Position numbers and translations under genes: made by a program. This document shows, piece after piece, positions 39,001 to 49,800 of a DNA stretch of 64,000 nucleotides; within the stretch, counting starts at the first letter, position 1, and the number at the start of each line of letters is the position of its first letter. The notes beneath the pieces were generated by a model. That model did not search any database, was not told the DNA's origin, and saw only the letters and a program-made list of their open reading frames with translations. The stretch is from UMGS1519 sp050951005 (GTDB lineage: Bacteria > Actinomycetota > Coriobacteriia > Coriobacteriales > Eggerthellaceae): contig JBMNIP010000001.1 of NCBI GenBank assembly GCA_050951005.1, positions 371,849 through 435,848 of the forward strand, in the 5' to 3' direction.

Positions 39001-40893
39001 AATGCAGGCTTCACGTTCACTAAGCCTGGCACCTACACCTTCACGATGGCTGAAACCCCCGGTACCGCTGGTGGTGTCAGCTATGATTCCCATACCTGCA
39101 AGGTGAAGGTAGTCGTTACCGACACCAGCGGCGTCCTGTCTGCCGACGTTACGTACGAGCTTGATAGCGGCACGCAGACCGGCGAGGCCGCCAATGACTT
39201 CGTGAACACCTACTCGACGGGTTCCGCAAAGGTCCCGGTCTCCGTTAAGAAGACCCTGACCGGCCGCACGCCCGGCCTGCAGGCAGGCGAGTTCAGCTTC
39301 ACGATGACGGTCACCCCGAGCGGCGACAGCCCTGCCGATGGGTTCACGCTCCCCGAGGGCGCATCCGATGGAGCGCTTACCGTCTCGAACGCTGCGGACG
39401 GAAGCGTCAGCTTCGGCAACATCACGTTCACCAAGCCCGGCACCTACCATGTTGCCGTCAAGGAGAACGTGCCTGCCGATGCCGACAAGGCCAAGTTCAT
39501 GACCTATGACGAGAATACCTATGAGTTCGACGTCGTGGTTACCGACAATGGAAACGGCGGTCTGACTACTCAGAAAACCAATGTGACGGGTAGCGATACG
39601 TTCGAGAACACGTATAACCCGCCAGAGGACAAGAAGACCGTTTCCACGCTCGATGACGACAACATCAAGATCGAGGATGCCAACGGCCAGATGGTATCTG
39701 TCGGCCAGAAGCTGCGCTACACCGTTAACTGGGTTAATGACGCAGTCGATTCCGAAACGGGCAAATCTGTTGCTGCCAAGGTGACGGTCACTGATACCAT
39801 CCCGACCGGCACCGTATATGTAGACGGCACGGCCAAGGCATACGATGCTAATGGCGAGCAGATCGGCACAGGGACTATCTCTAGCGGCACCATCACCTGG
39901 GACTTGGGCGAGCAGGAGGCCGGTGCCACCGGCACCGTCATCTTCGACGTGAAAGTCGACAAGAGCGTTCTCAACCAGGTTGGCGACATCCCGTCCTTCT
40001 CGAATCAGGCGACCGTCAAGGTCGGCGATAACTCGCATAAGACCAATACGGTCACCAACACCGTGCCCAAGAAGCAGGTGCTGAACGAAGAGGGGACGGT
40101 TGACCTTAACGGCAAGACGGTTCAGGTCGGCGATACCCTGACGTTCAATGTTTACTACAAGAACACTGAGGACACTGCCGGAACCGTCACGATTACCGAC
40201 AAGCTGAGCGATGGACTCACCTTCGTTTCCGCAAGCGATAACGGGCAGAATACCAACGGCACGATCACTTGGACGCTGGAGAACGTTGCAGCTGGGAAGA
40301 GCGGCTACGTTTCCTTCAAGGCTAAGGTGAACGAGAAGGCAGTTGCACTTGCCGATAAGACCATCGAAAACACGGCCACGCTGAAGGTCGGCGATGGCAC
40401 GTACGACACCAACACCACCACTAACACGGTGGAGACGGGTAATCTGTCCATCACCAAGACGGTGCAGGCCGATGATGGCTACACGGCAGATCCGACAAAG
40501 GAATTCACCTTCACGGTTACGCTGACTGACAAGAACGGTCAGGCGCTCACCGAGGACTACTCCTACACGAAGTCCGATAACACGACTGGCACCATTAAGA
40601 GCGGTGGCACCATTACGCTGAAGAGCGGTGAAACTGCGACCATCAATGACCTGCCCGATGGCGCAACGTGGACCGTAACGGAGGCTTCGGACAATTACTA
40701 CAAGCCCGATCAGGCGACGAAGACCGGCACCATCGATGCGGACAAAACCGATACTGCTAGCGTCTCGTTCACGAACACCTATCAGCCCGGAACGACTGAG
40801 GTGTCGCTGAAGGTCAAGAAGACCCTGACCGGTCGCACGCCCGGCCTGCAGTCAGGCGAGTTCAGCTTCAAGGCTGAGGTTACCGGAACTTAG
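33085..40893 (+). CDS. Giant VWA/isopeptide-domain surface protein, part before the in-frame TAG
   Basis: N-terminal 2602 residues of a pilin-like adhesin. Order: Sec signal (FLVAIVALVAALGAFAVGSGFA); a von Willebrand factor A domain (to about 34425) with the MIDAS motif DVSGSM (Asp114, Ser116, Ser118) and DGEPTG; a Cna-B-like domain; nine pilin-type isopeptide (FctA/Spy0128-like) domains marked by KTLTGRD-like starts and FTNTY ends; two DUF11-type repeats; a second Cna-B-like domain; then a tenth FctA-type domain cut in the middle by TAG at 40891. Start: the ATG at 33085 has GGGGAAG well spaced; ATG 33070 and GTG 33058 are alternatives. The first 2.5 kb is clearly more AT-rich than the rest. 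Without readthrough the product would lack the wall anchor and be secreted. Confidence 0.85.
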   Translation: MSAENTKHRRMSKGFLVAIVALVAALGAFAVGSGFAADNWTQAADTSTAPGESASQFPNAGDQASTAEVGRIYTDKSVTQGSNNNFNVSLSALSSAAKGTTKTVQDTDIVLVLDVSGSMNRSYSTGNAGDKTYVPVYNQPDGTLNPEGRYFIKKNGYYYSLDYRDGGWYYGQQAAAQGPFTPKTSAADDNADHVQFYVSVNQASDPKITALQNSVNQFIDHFDDLNKENSSVDNRIAVVQFAGKKRDSGTTYNSYYQNYQEYNYTRVVSDFTDDFSDLKDKVNSLYAAGNTRSDYGLELAQDLLKNSGNRNKIVIFFTDGEPTGINDQDKFDSQVADNAVDIAKTMKASGTTIYTIGATSDADPTLDPTLSTTSNQNVFMNAVSSKYPKASKNGQIFVGTNGHYSPKNLTNPAEGQYYYAATDSDQLVNAFENIYSQIATSTGYPTNTTNGAEDSSGYVTFTDKTGSYTEVKSVDSLVFGGNTYSVSSSSTDQATNTTTYVFTNGSTSPKTNLTDSVDLSKIIVTVQKGADDKTGDTVIMKIPAADLPVTLYDTTTDNTTNTTTMQRTDDQPVRLNYTVGIKGSADDANTVLGKLNSEDPATAVDASYLNANTSSDGKLYFYSNDYQKNSSKGATTVGFTPASNNSYYKFTENTPIYTSNDGSDIQATSINDDSTYYYKVTYYTLPEGSNSGTPTAHTEYKAISGSELSSIGTATDGNKVYIPAGKNKPVSSDENQAKTTNLTDTASNVIEVTHGDNVAQYLGNNGRIGVPMPGKLAITKKTDVADGSNVSADKTFEFTVTLKDEDGNPLSGSYNYKKSNDTTTYTISNGGKVSLKKDETITISGLPAGSQYVVTETTQGSGWSLKSSENASGTIKVYKKDSNLVDLVTAKFTNEYKYTSNTGQLPPIEKNITGRDFKSGDSFTFQVTGTYKAPDNTALTVDSVPLPAKVNSEGKITITPTSSTTSTLSPDDLGNITFSTPGTYTYTIKELPGSDTTITYDDDTTYTVTFKVTDNGSGQLQVERTFTGEKATFTNKYTPEDTSVDLVGNKEFTDSTSNTTLQADQFTFKIEPVGNAPKPKDKDGNVITTVKNKADGSIDLGKLNITSEMVDNTYTYNVTEVIPDGATKNEDGTWTKDGVTYDGKTHTIKVTVSNDNGTLKADVVYDDATDNTSVKFSNSYKANPATATVKGDKTLTGRDMKDGETYTFTLAANAATQTAIDNGYITSGTLTKEQLKNMTTTVTGGTNGDNKSFSFDTLTFSHVGEYTYTMSEKVPEGATENSDGTYTKAGVTYDVHKCTVTIEVTDENGQLKAAITYDPEKGYSFSNTYTASTTYPGINISKTLNGRGLNAGEFKFTITGNDTDSTAKLTDNADKNFSNPNGKADGEEDVWSKLSSLEFDQSDAGKTYSYTVKETKESLGGVTYDETAYTVTIEVKDNGDGTMYTVTTVKNGDKQVAQASTKTDANAKVKVPFVNEYSATGTLDGATNLKVTKNLTGRDWKDGDSFKFTLAGGDPATKQAITDGDVVLPKLSTITIDNDTTSHEEAFGDITFKKAGDYVFTVTETKGNIAGISYDTTVKTIYVSVTDDNHNGTFTVTKTEESDALTFTNEYKPTSVTDTIGLKKNMENRNFKDGDTFSFSVTGAYTGSATNVDVPMPNALTGVTTNANGSKTGTWTWSKSNDSSATDSFTLTSNDLEFKAAGTYTYTITENTGDIAGVKYSSAQYTYTIVVTDNGNGKLVVDSKKLTQQINDVAGTVDNTEVDAATFTNKAAKDATAAFKGTKTYTDNSGKKPLEDGMFSFTLTAETEGAPMPEGTEDGTYTVSNTGSNVQFPEIKYGQDNVGNTYTYNIKEVNGGQAGMNYDGNDHKVTVTVTQDPTTKVITATVTYADGANGAVFTNTYTPTPVTESIVGTKTFNGRDMGSNESVGFTLKAADDSTAQALQNGTITGGTNSATVTGLKNGVKTSFNFNSNNAGFTFTKPGTYTFTMAETPGTAGGVSYDSHTCKVKVVVTDTSGVLSADVTYELDSGTQTGEAANDFVNTYSTGSAKVPVSVKKTLTGRTPGLQAGEFSFTMTVTPSGDSPADGFTLPEGASDGALTVSNAADGSVSFGNITFTKPGTYHVAVKENVPADADKAKFMTYDENTYEFDVVVTDNGNGGLTTQKTNVTGSDTFENTYNPPEDKKTVSTLDDDNIKIEDANGQMVSVGQKLRYTVNWVNDAVDSETGKSVAAKVTVTDTIPTGTVYVDGTAKAYDANGEQIGTGTISSGTITWDLGEQEAGATGTVIFDVKVDKSVLNQVGDIPSFSNQATVKVGDNSHKTNTVTNTVPKKQVLNEEGTVDLNGKTVQVGDTLTFNVYYKNTEDTAGTVTITDKLSDGLTFVSASDNGQNTNGTITWTLENVAAGKSGYVSFKAKVNEKAVALADKTIENTATLKVGDGTYDTNTTTNTVETGNLSITKTVQADDGYTADPTKEFTFTVTLTDKNGQALTEDYSYTKSDNTTGTIKSGGTITLKSGETATINDLPDGATWTVTEASDNYYKPDQATKTGTIDADKTDTASVSFTNTYQPGTTEVSLKVKKTLTGRTPGLQSGEFSFKAEVTGT
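40891..40893 (+). other. In-frame amber codon inside the giant gene
   Basis: The reading frame continues in the same phase on both sides: the domain reads EFSFKAEVTGT, stop, GGWTLGKETATNDANGNVDFG, exactly where its sister domains keep going. TAG is the normal stop for most genes here (clpC, lysS, rpoC, ispF, rlmB and others), so the code is not reassigned. One base substitution would restore a 6014-residue protein. Confidence 0.9.
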
Positions 40894-43800
40894 GGCGGCT
40901 GGACGCTTGGCAAGGAAACCGCGACAAACGATGCCAACGGCAATGTCGACTTCGGCAGCATCACCTTCTCCAAGGCCGGTACCTACAACGTCACCGTCAA
41001 GGAAATTATCCCTGACGACGCTACGGCCACCATCGATGGCCAAGAGGTGAAGTACAGCGATGCGACGGCCGATCAGAAGGCCGATGAGAGCATTGTCTGG
41101 ACGCTCGATAACATCGCCTATGATTCCCATGCGTACAAGATGGAAGTCACCGTTACCGACAACGGCAGCGGCATACTGACTGCATCCAGCTCTGTCAAGA
41201 GCGCTGAGGGCAGCGACACGTTCGCCAACACCTACACGCCGCCCGAGGACAAGAAGACAGTCACCAAGACCATCGATAACGTGAAGACCGATGTCAACGG
41301 CAAGATGGTCGGCGTGGGCGACAAACTGACGTACACCATCCACTGGAACAACGATGCTATTGATCAGAATACCGGCAAGCCTGTTGCAGCCACGGTGAAG
41401 GTCACCGATACGGTTCCGGCAGGTACCAAACTCATTGCCGATTCCATTTCCAATGATGGTACCGTGAGCGGCAACACCATCACCTGGGACCTCGGCGAGC
41501 AGGCTGCCGGCGCCTCTGGTGACGTCTCCTTCAGCGTTATCGTCGACGAGAGCGCAGTCAACAACGACGGCAACGCCGTCAAGAACACCGCGAGCATCAA
41601 GGTCGGCGAGAACGACCCGAAGACAACCAACGAGGTCACCAACACGGTGCCCGAGAAGACCGTCAAGAACGAGACCACCCCGAATGTCGAGAATGCTGAT
41701 GGCAAACAGGTGTCTGTGGGCGATGTCCTGGAGTACACCATCCAGTGGGAGAACAACGAGGACGCCGATGCCGATGTGACCATCACCGATAAGGTCCCGG
41801 CAGGCACCACATTCGATTCTGTAGCACTGGCAACTGCATCTGAGGGCAGCATTGCCGAAGATCCCGCTCCGACAGCCAGCGAATCCAATGGCACCGTGAC
41901 ATGGAAGTTCCAAGCCTCCAAGGGCGCCAAGGGCACCGCAACCTTCAAGGTGAAGGTCACCAAGGACGTCTACAACCTGAAACCGAACGACACTAACACG
42001 GTTGAGAACACCGCGACGGTCATAATTGGCAACAATCCAGGCGTGAACACCAACACGACCGAGAACCCGGTTCCTGAAAAGGAAGAGAGCATCAACCCGA
42101 AGTCCGAGACGAATACCACCATCACGGACGGGAACGGTAAGCTCGTGGGCATCGGCGACACGCTGACCTACACCATCAAGTGGAAGAACGCCACGGGTGA
42201 GAAGGCAAACGTGACTATCACCGACGACGTGCCTGCAGGTACGCGCTACGTGGATGGCACCGCAAGCAATAATGGAACTTACGCTGCGACCCAGGGCGCT
42301 GCTGAAACCGCTTCGCAGGGCACCATCACCTGGGACCTCGGCGAGCAGGATCCCGGTGCATCCGGCACCGTCACCTTCAAGGTGACCGTCGACAAGAGCG
42401 TGGTCAAGCTCGCTAACCAGACGGTTGAAAATGAAGCAACGGTTACAATCGGCAACAATAACGAGGTGAAGACCAACAAGGTCACCAACCCGACGCCGAA
42501 GAAGGAAGTCAAGAACGCTTCCGGCGAAGACATCGACAATCAGACTGTCAAGGTGGGCGACACGCTTACCTACGTGGTCCATTGGCAGAACACCGAGGCT
42601 GCTGAGAACGGCGCCGACGTGACGATTACCGACAAGGTCCCGGCCGGCACCACGTTCGACTCCGTCGAACCGGCAACCGCCTCCGAGGGCTCCATCGCGC
42701 AAGATCCTGCCCAGACCGCGGGCGAATCTGACGGTACGGTCACTTGGAAGTTCCACGCCTCCAAGGGCGCCAAGGGCATCGCAACCTTCAAGGTGAAGGT
42801 CACCGAGGACGCGCTGCAGCATAGTAGCATCGACAACACGGCTACGGTCAAGGTCGGCGACAACCCCGAGGTGTCCACTAACACTACGACGAACAACGTC
42901 AAGAAGGGCAACCTGGTCATTTCCAAGGAGGTCAGCGGCACCACTGCTGATAAGGAATTCACCTTCACGGTGACCTTCAAGGATACTTCCGGTGCGGAAC
43001 TCACGAAGTACTACACCTATGAGGGCAGCAAGGAAGGCTCCATCAAGAGCGGCCAGACGATCACCCTGAAGAAGGACCAGAGCATTACCATTTACGACCT
43101 GCCCGAGGGCGCATCTTGGTCGGTGACTGAGACTCCTGTTGCCGGGTACACGCCGAACAGTGGAACCATCGAAGGTACCATCTCCAGCGGCACAACGAAC
43201 ACGGCAACGGCTGCATTCAAGAATACGTATAAGACAGGCGAGATTAAGGTCCCGGTTGAGGTCCATAAGGACTTGGATGGTCGTACGCTCGTCGCCGGTG
43301 AGTTCCAGTTCGAGATGAAGATCACCGCTGACGACGCTGCAAACGACGGTACGTGGACCATCACTCCTGCTGAAGGCCAGGATGCGGGTCATGCGGTCAA
43401 CGACGCTGCCGGCAAGGTTGACTTCGGCAAGGTGAAGTTCACCAAGGCCGGAATCTACACCGTCACGGTGAAGGAGACCGTCCCGACCGACAACAAGCTC
43501 CCGTTCGTTACCTATGACGGCACCGAGAAGACCTTCAAGATCAAGGTCAGCGATGCTGGCGATGGCACGATGTCCTATCAGTATCTGAACGCGGAGAATC
43601 ACGAGATTCAGCTCACCAGCGTGACCTTTACGAACACGTACAACCCACCGGACAACAAGAAGACGGTGGACGATACCACGCTGAACATCACCGATGCCAA
43701 CGGCAAACAGGTCCAGATTGGCGACACGCTGCACTTCACCATCGACTGGGCGAACACCGCAGTTGACGAGAACGGTAGCTCCACGACGGCAACGATCGTG

Positions 43801-46800
43801 GTGAAGGACAAGGTGCCTGCGGGTACTACCTATAAGCCCAACACCGCTGCGGGTGAGGGAGCCACGGTTTCCGGTCCCGATGCGGATGGCTACATCACCT
43901 GGACCATCGAGAATGCCTCGGCCGGCGCTACCGGTAAGGTCAGCTTCGATGTGATCGTTGATAAGTCCATCGCAAAACATGCCTACAAGGTCGAGAACAC
44001 GGCTTCCGTCAAGATCGGCGATAACCCGGCGGTCAACACCAACACGACAACCAACCCGGTCCCGCACAAGACTGTTTCCGATGTCACGAAGAACATCACC
44101 GATGCTGACGGCCACATGGTCGCAATCGGCGACGTGCTTGAGTATACCGTGTACTGGGAGAACACCGAGGACGCCGAGGACGGCGCCACGGTGACCATCA
44201 AGGATACCGTCCCGACCGGTACTAAGTTCGTGTCCGCCGCGAATGACGGAACCGAAGCCGACGGCACCGTGACGTGGAAGTTCCACGCCGACAAGGGCGC
44301 CAAGGGATTCGTCACCTTCAAGGTGGAGGTCACCAAGGCCGCGCTCGACATCGAGGCTGACGAGGACACCGCCGAGAATACAATCGAGAACACCGCGACC
44401 GTCCAGCTGAACAACGGGCCCGAGGTCAAGACGAACGAGGTCACCAACCCGGTGCCCGAGAAGGATGTCAGCTCCACGACGGGCGAGGGCGATGACGCCA
44501 CCACCATCGAGGACGCCGACGGCAAGCTCGTGGGCGTGGGCGACACGCTGACCTACACCGTCAAGTGGGCCAACCTCACCGGCGAGGAAGCGGACGTCAC
44601 CGTCACCGACGCCGTCCCGGCCGGCACCGAGTACGTCGACGGCTCCGCGGCCATCGTCGACCCGGACAACGCGCTCGAGAACAAGAGCGCCGGCATGAAT
44701 GACGGCAAGGTCACCTGGACCTTCACGGCACCCGCCGGCGCCTCCGGCACGGTCACCTTCAAGGTGAAGGTCACCGAGGCCGCGCTCGACCTGCCCGCAA
44801 AGAAGGTCGAGAACACGGCCAAGGTCAAGATCGGCGACGACCCGGCGGTCGACACCAATACGACGACCAACCCGGTCCCCGAGAAGGACGTGGCTGACGT
44901 CACCAAGAACATCACCGACGCGGATGGCAACCAGGTTGCTGTGGGCGACGAGCTGACCTACACCGTGCACTGGCAGAACACCGAGGCCGACGAGGCCGAC
45001 GTGACCATCACCGATAAGGTCCCGGCGGGCACTGCTTGGAAGTCCACCGAGAATGCCACGGCCACTAAGGGCGAAGTTACCGACGCTACCAACAGCAAGG
45101 CCGATGACGGCACCATCACCTGGAAGTTCAAGGCCGGCGCAGGCGCCGAGGGCATCGTCACCTTCCACGTGACGGTCACTGAGGACGCACTGCACCTGGA
45201 TCCGGACACCAACACCGTCGAGAACCAGGCCACCGTCAAGATCGGCGACAAGCCGGCCGTGAAGACGAACACCACTGAGAACCCGGTCCCCGAGAAGACG
45301 GTCGAGAACACCACCAAGCAGATCGAGGACGCGGACGGCAAGCAGGCCTCCGTGGGCGACGAGCTGCTCTACACCGTCACGTGGAAGAACACCAAGGATA
45401 AGGCTGCCAACGTCAAGGTCACCGACGAGGTGCCGGAAGGCACTGTCTACGTCGACCAGACCGCCAAGGCCTACGACAGCGAGGGCCACGAGCTCACTGG
45501 CATCGACGCCTACAATGACAACGGCACCGTCACCTGGGTGCTCAGCAACCGTGCGGCAGGCGCCTCCGGCACCGTCACCTTCAAGGTGAAGGTCACCAAG
45601 GCAGCGCTCGACATCGAAGCGGACGAGGATACCGCCGAGAACACGGTCGAGAACACCGCAAAGGTCAAGCTCGGCGACGACCCGGCTATCGAGACCAACG
45701 AGGTCACCAACCCGGTCCCCGAGAAGGACGTCAGCAGCACCTCCGGTGAGGGCGAGTCCGCCACCACCATCGAGGACGCCGACGGCAAGACCGTCAACAT
45801 CGGCGACACCCTGACCTACACGGTCAAGTGGTACAACGGCGCTGTCGACGATAAGGGCAACCCGGTTGACGCCGACGTCACCGTGACCGACACCGTCCCG
45901 GACGGCACCGAGTACGTCGACGGCTCCGCGGCCATCGTCGACCCGGACAACGCGCTCGAGAACAAGAGCGCCTCCGAGGCGGACGGCACCGTGACCTGGA
46001 AGTTCCACGCCGCTGCCGGCGCCAAGGGCACCGTCACCTTCAAGGTGAAGGTCGACGAGTCCGTCATGAAGCTCGACAAGCGCCAGGTGGACAACACGGC
46101 AACCGTCACGATCGGCGACGACTCCGCCGACACCAACACGACGCACAACAACGTGCCCGGCAAGAGCGTCGACCGCACGCCGGCATCCGACCCGCAGACG
46201 ACCATCGAGGCCGCCAACGGCAAGCTCGTGGGCGTGGGCGATGTGCTCACCTACAAGGTCAGCTGGACCAATACGGAAAGCGATAAGGCCGATGTCGTCA
46301 TCACCGACGATGTCCCGCAGGGCACCGAGCTCGTTGCCGGCTCCATCTCCGATGGCGGCAAGGAAGCCAACGGCACCATCACCTGGACCCTGAAGGACCA
46401 GGCGTCCGGCGCCTCCGGCACGGTCACCTTCCAGGTGAAGGTCACCGAGGCCGCGCTCGAGCTGGCGGGCAACACCGTCGAGAACCAGGCGACGGTCACG
46501 ATCGGCGACAACCCCGGCGTGAAGACCAACAAGGTCACCAACCCGGTCCCCGAGAAGGACGTCTCCACGCTCAAGGATGACGGCACGACCGTCGCAATCG
46601 AGGATGCCGACGGCAAGCAGGTCTCCGTGGGCGGCGAGCTGCTCTACACCGTGCACTGGCAGAACACCGAGGGCAAGGAAGCGGACGTCACCGTCACCGA
46701 CGAGGTCCCGGACGGCACCGAGTACGTCGACGGCTCCGCGGCCATCGTCGACCCGGACAACGCGCTCGAGAACAAGAGCGCCGGCATGAATGACGGCAAG

Positions 46801-49800
46801 GTCACCTGGACCTTCACGGCACCCGCCGGCGCCGAGGGCACCGTCACCTTCAAGGTGAAGGTCACCGAGGCCGCCTTCGACCTCACGCCCGACGACAACA
46901 CCGTCGAGAACACCGCCACCGTCAAGATCGGCGACAACCCGGAGTGCAGCACCAACACGGTCACCAACCCCGTGCCCGAGAAGACGGTGGAGAACGTGAC
47001 CAAGCAGATCCAGACGGCCGACGGCAAGCAGGCCTCCGTGGGCGACGAGCTCCTCTACACGGTCAAGTACACCAATGGTCATGCGAGCAAGGCCGATGTG
47101 ACCATCACCGATAAGGTCCCGGCCGGCACCGAGTACGTGGCCGGCTCCGCCGACCATGACGGCACCGAGAGCGGCGGCACGGTCAAGTGGACCATCAAGG
47201 ACGTCCCGGCAGGCGCCTCCGGCACCGTCTCCTTCAAGGTCAAGGTCACCAAGGACGTCTTCAGCCTGGAGCCGACCGACGACAACACGGTCAGGAACAC
47301 CGCGACCGTCCAGATCGGCGACGACCCGGCGGTCGACACGAACGAGGTCACCAACCCGGTGCCCGAGAAGGATGTGAAGAACGAAACAAAGAATATTGAG
47401 CACGCGAATGGCAAGCCTGCCAATGTGGGCGACACGCTGACCTATTCCATCACGTGGCGCAATGGCACGGGCGATAAGGCCAAGGTCTCCATCACCGACG
47501 CCGTCCCGGCCGGCACCGAGTACGTCGACGGCTCCGCAAGCAATGGCGGTACGCTCGACACCAACGACAACACGGTCAAGTGGGATCTCGGCGAGCAGGG
47601 TGCTAACGCCTCCGGCACGGTCACCTTCCAGGTGAAGATTACGAAGGCAGTCCTCGATTTGCCTGCTACAGTCGTGAATAACACGGCCAAGGTCAAGATC
47701 GGCGACGACCCGGCGGTCGACACCAACAAGGTCACCAACCCGGTCGATGAGAAGACGGTTGCCAACGAGGCCGGCCAGGATATGGATGGCGGCACGGTTA
47801 CTGTGGGCGATGTCCTTACCTACACGGTGCATTACACCAATGGTGAGAACAATGCCTCCGACGTGATCGTCACCGACACCATCCCGACTGGCACGGAATA
47901 CGTCAAAGACTCTGCCGACCATAACGGTAGCTACGACGCAACCGCCAACAAGCTGACCTGGACGATCAAGGATGTTCCGGCCGGCAACTCCGGCACCGTT
48001 TCCTTCAAGGTCAAGGTGACCAAGGCTGCCGTCAAGCAGGGCACGGTCAAGAACAAGGCCACGATCCAGATTGGCGAGAACGGTCCTAAGATCGACACCA
48101 ACGAGGTCACGACGAATGTCGAGTCCGGCGGCCTGGTGATTTCCAAGAAGGTCAAGAAGTCCAGCGATAACATGACGCCGAACAAGGATGCCGAATTCAC
48201 GTTCACGGTGAACTTCAAGAAGGCCGATGGCAGCGCGGTTGAGGGCGACTACGACTTCACCGGTACTGTCGACGGCACCGAGGCCTACACCGGCACCGTC
48301 AATGACGGCGGCACCATCACGCTGAAGGCCGGCGGCTCGGTTACCATCACCGGCCTGCCCAACGGTACGAAGTGGACGGTTACCGAATCTTCAGACAGCC
48401 TGACGAACGGCTTCACGAATGATTCGACGACGCAGACGGGAACCATTGAGGCAAAGCAGACAACGGTCGATACGGCAGCGTTCACCAATACGTATAGCGC
48501 CAAGGGCGACGCGTCGATCCAGCTGAAGAAGAAGCTCAACGGCCGCGATTGGAAGAACTTCGACGAGTTCGAGTTCACCATCAAGGCCACGGGCGACAAT
48601 GCGGCTGAAACGCCGATGCCTGCCGAGAAGACCGTGAAGGTCACCTCCTCCACGGCCAAGGATGGCGATGAGGTACCGATCGACTTCGGCAACATCACCT
48701 ACAAGAAGCCCGGTACATACACCTACGAGGTAACGGAGAAGGTTCCGACGGGCAACAAGCATGGTATCGAGTACGACACTTATACCGCGAAGGTAACGGT
48801 CACCGTTACTGATAACGGCAACGGCACGCTGACAGCGACGCCGGCCTATGAGAACGATACGTTCACCAACACGTACGCTCCCGGTTCGGTGAAGTACAAC
48901 AGCGCAATCGAGATCGTCAAGGAGATGACCGGCAAGGATATCAAGGCGAACGACTTCAAGTTCGATCTGAAGGGCAAGGACGCCGCTTCCACCGCCAAGC
49001 TGAAGGACGGAAAGGACCAACAATACGCAACCACGGGCGCCACGATGAACGGCAAGTATGTCGCAACCGAGACGCTGACGCCCAATACCGGACTGGAATT
49101 CACCGGTAAGGATGCGGGCAAGACATTCAGCTACACGCTAACCGAGGACAAGGGAGGCACGACGGCTGATGGCATCACCTATGACGGTGCGACCCATACG
49201 CTCGACTTCACGGTGAGCGAAGACGAGCAGACCGGCGTTCTGAGCGTCAAGGTGTCGAAGGACGGAGAATATGCCTTCACCATGCGCTCGGACGATGAGA
49301 CCACGCATGATCCGGTGAGCTTCACCTTCAAGAACTCCTACAAGGCCGAGCCCACGCAGGCCACCATCAACGCCAAGAAGACGCTGACCGGCCGCGACCT
49401 GGTCCAGAACGAGTTCAATTTCAAGGTGACGGAGAAGAACGCCGCCGGTAACACGAAGGTAGTCGCCCAGGCTTCGAATGCGGCTGATGGCACGATCGAC
49501 TTCGGCGCAATCAACTACACGCTCGATCAACTGAGGTCCGACAACGCCAACGGCTACAACCAGAAGTCCACTGGAAACGATGGCTCGATCGTCTACACCT
49601 ACAATTACACGGTGTCCGAGGATCAGCCCAACCCGGCCAACGGCATCACCCAGGAGGTCAGCTCCTTCAACGTGGTAGTCGCAGTGACGGATAACGGCAA
49701 GGGCCAGCTTTCCACGGCAGTTACCTACCCGGATGGAACGCAAGGCAGCACGCTGGAGTTCAAGAACTCCTACAACACCAACGAGGTCGATGTCCAGCTC

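Larger units (their letters stand above)
43651..48130 (+). repeat. Array of eleven DUF11-type repeats
   Basis: Units of about 125-150 residues follow one pattern: KxV, a disordered lead, (D/N)ADGKxVxVGDxLTYTV, DVTVTDxVPAGTEYV, GTVTWxF/L, ASGTVTFKVKVT, VENTAxVKIGDxPxxxTNxVTNPVPE. Six similar units lie before it (two at 39622-40440, four at 41243-42909). The middle units (about 44.1-47.4 kb) are GC-rich with near-identical DNA stretches, indicating recent internal duplication. Confidence 0.8.

Noticed and set aside
40852..47922. A 2356-codon antisense frame over the DUF11 arrays (with shorter ones at 35614-37854 and 38851-40038)
   Set aside because: It repeats with the sense domains, shows no start signal, and arises from the GAC/GTC-rich codons of the repeats read backwards. 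The sense frame has clear domains and a sorting signal.
43651..48130. Regularly spaced repeats taken as a CRISPR-like or satellite array
   Set aside because: The period is about 380-450 bp, the repeats are coding, and there are no unique spacers between short identical repeats.
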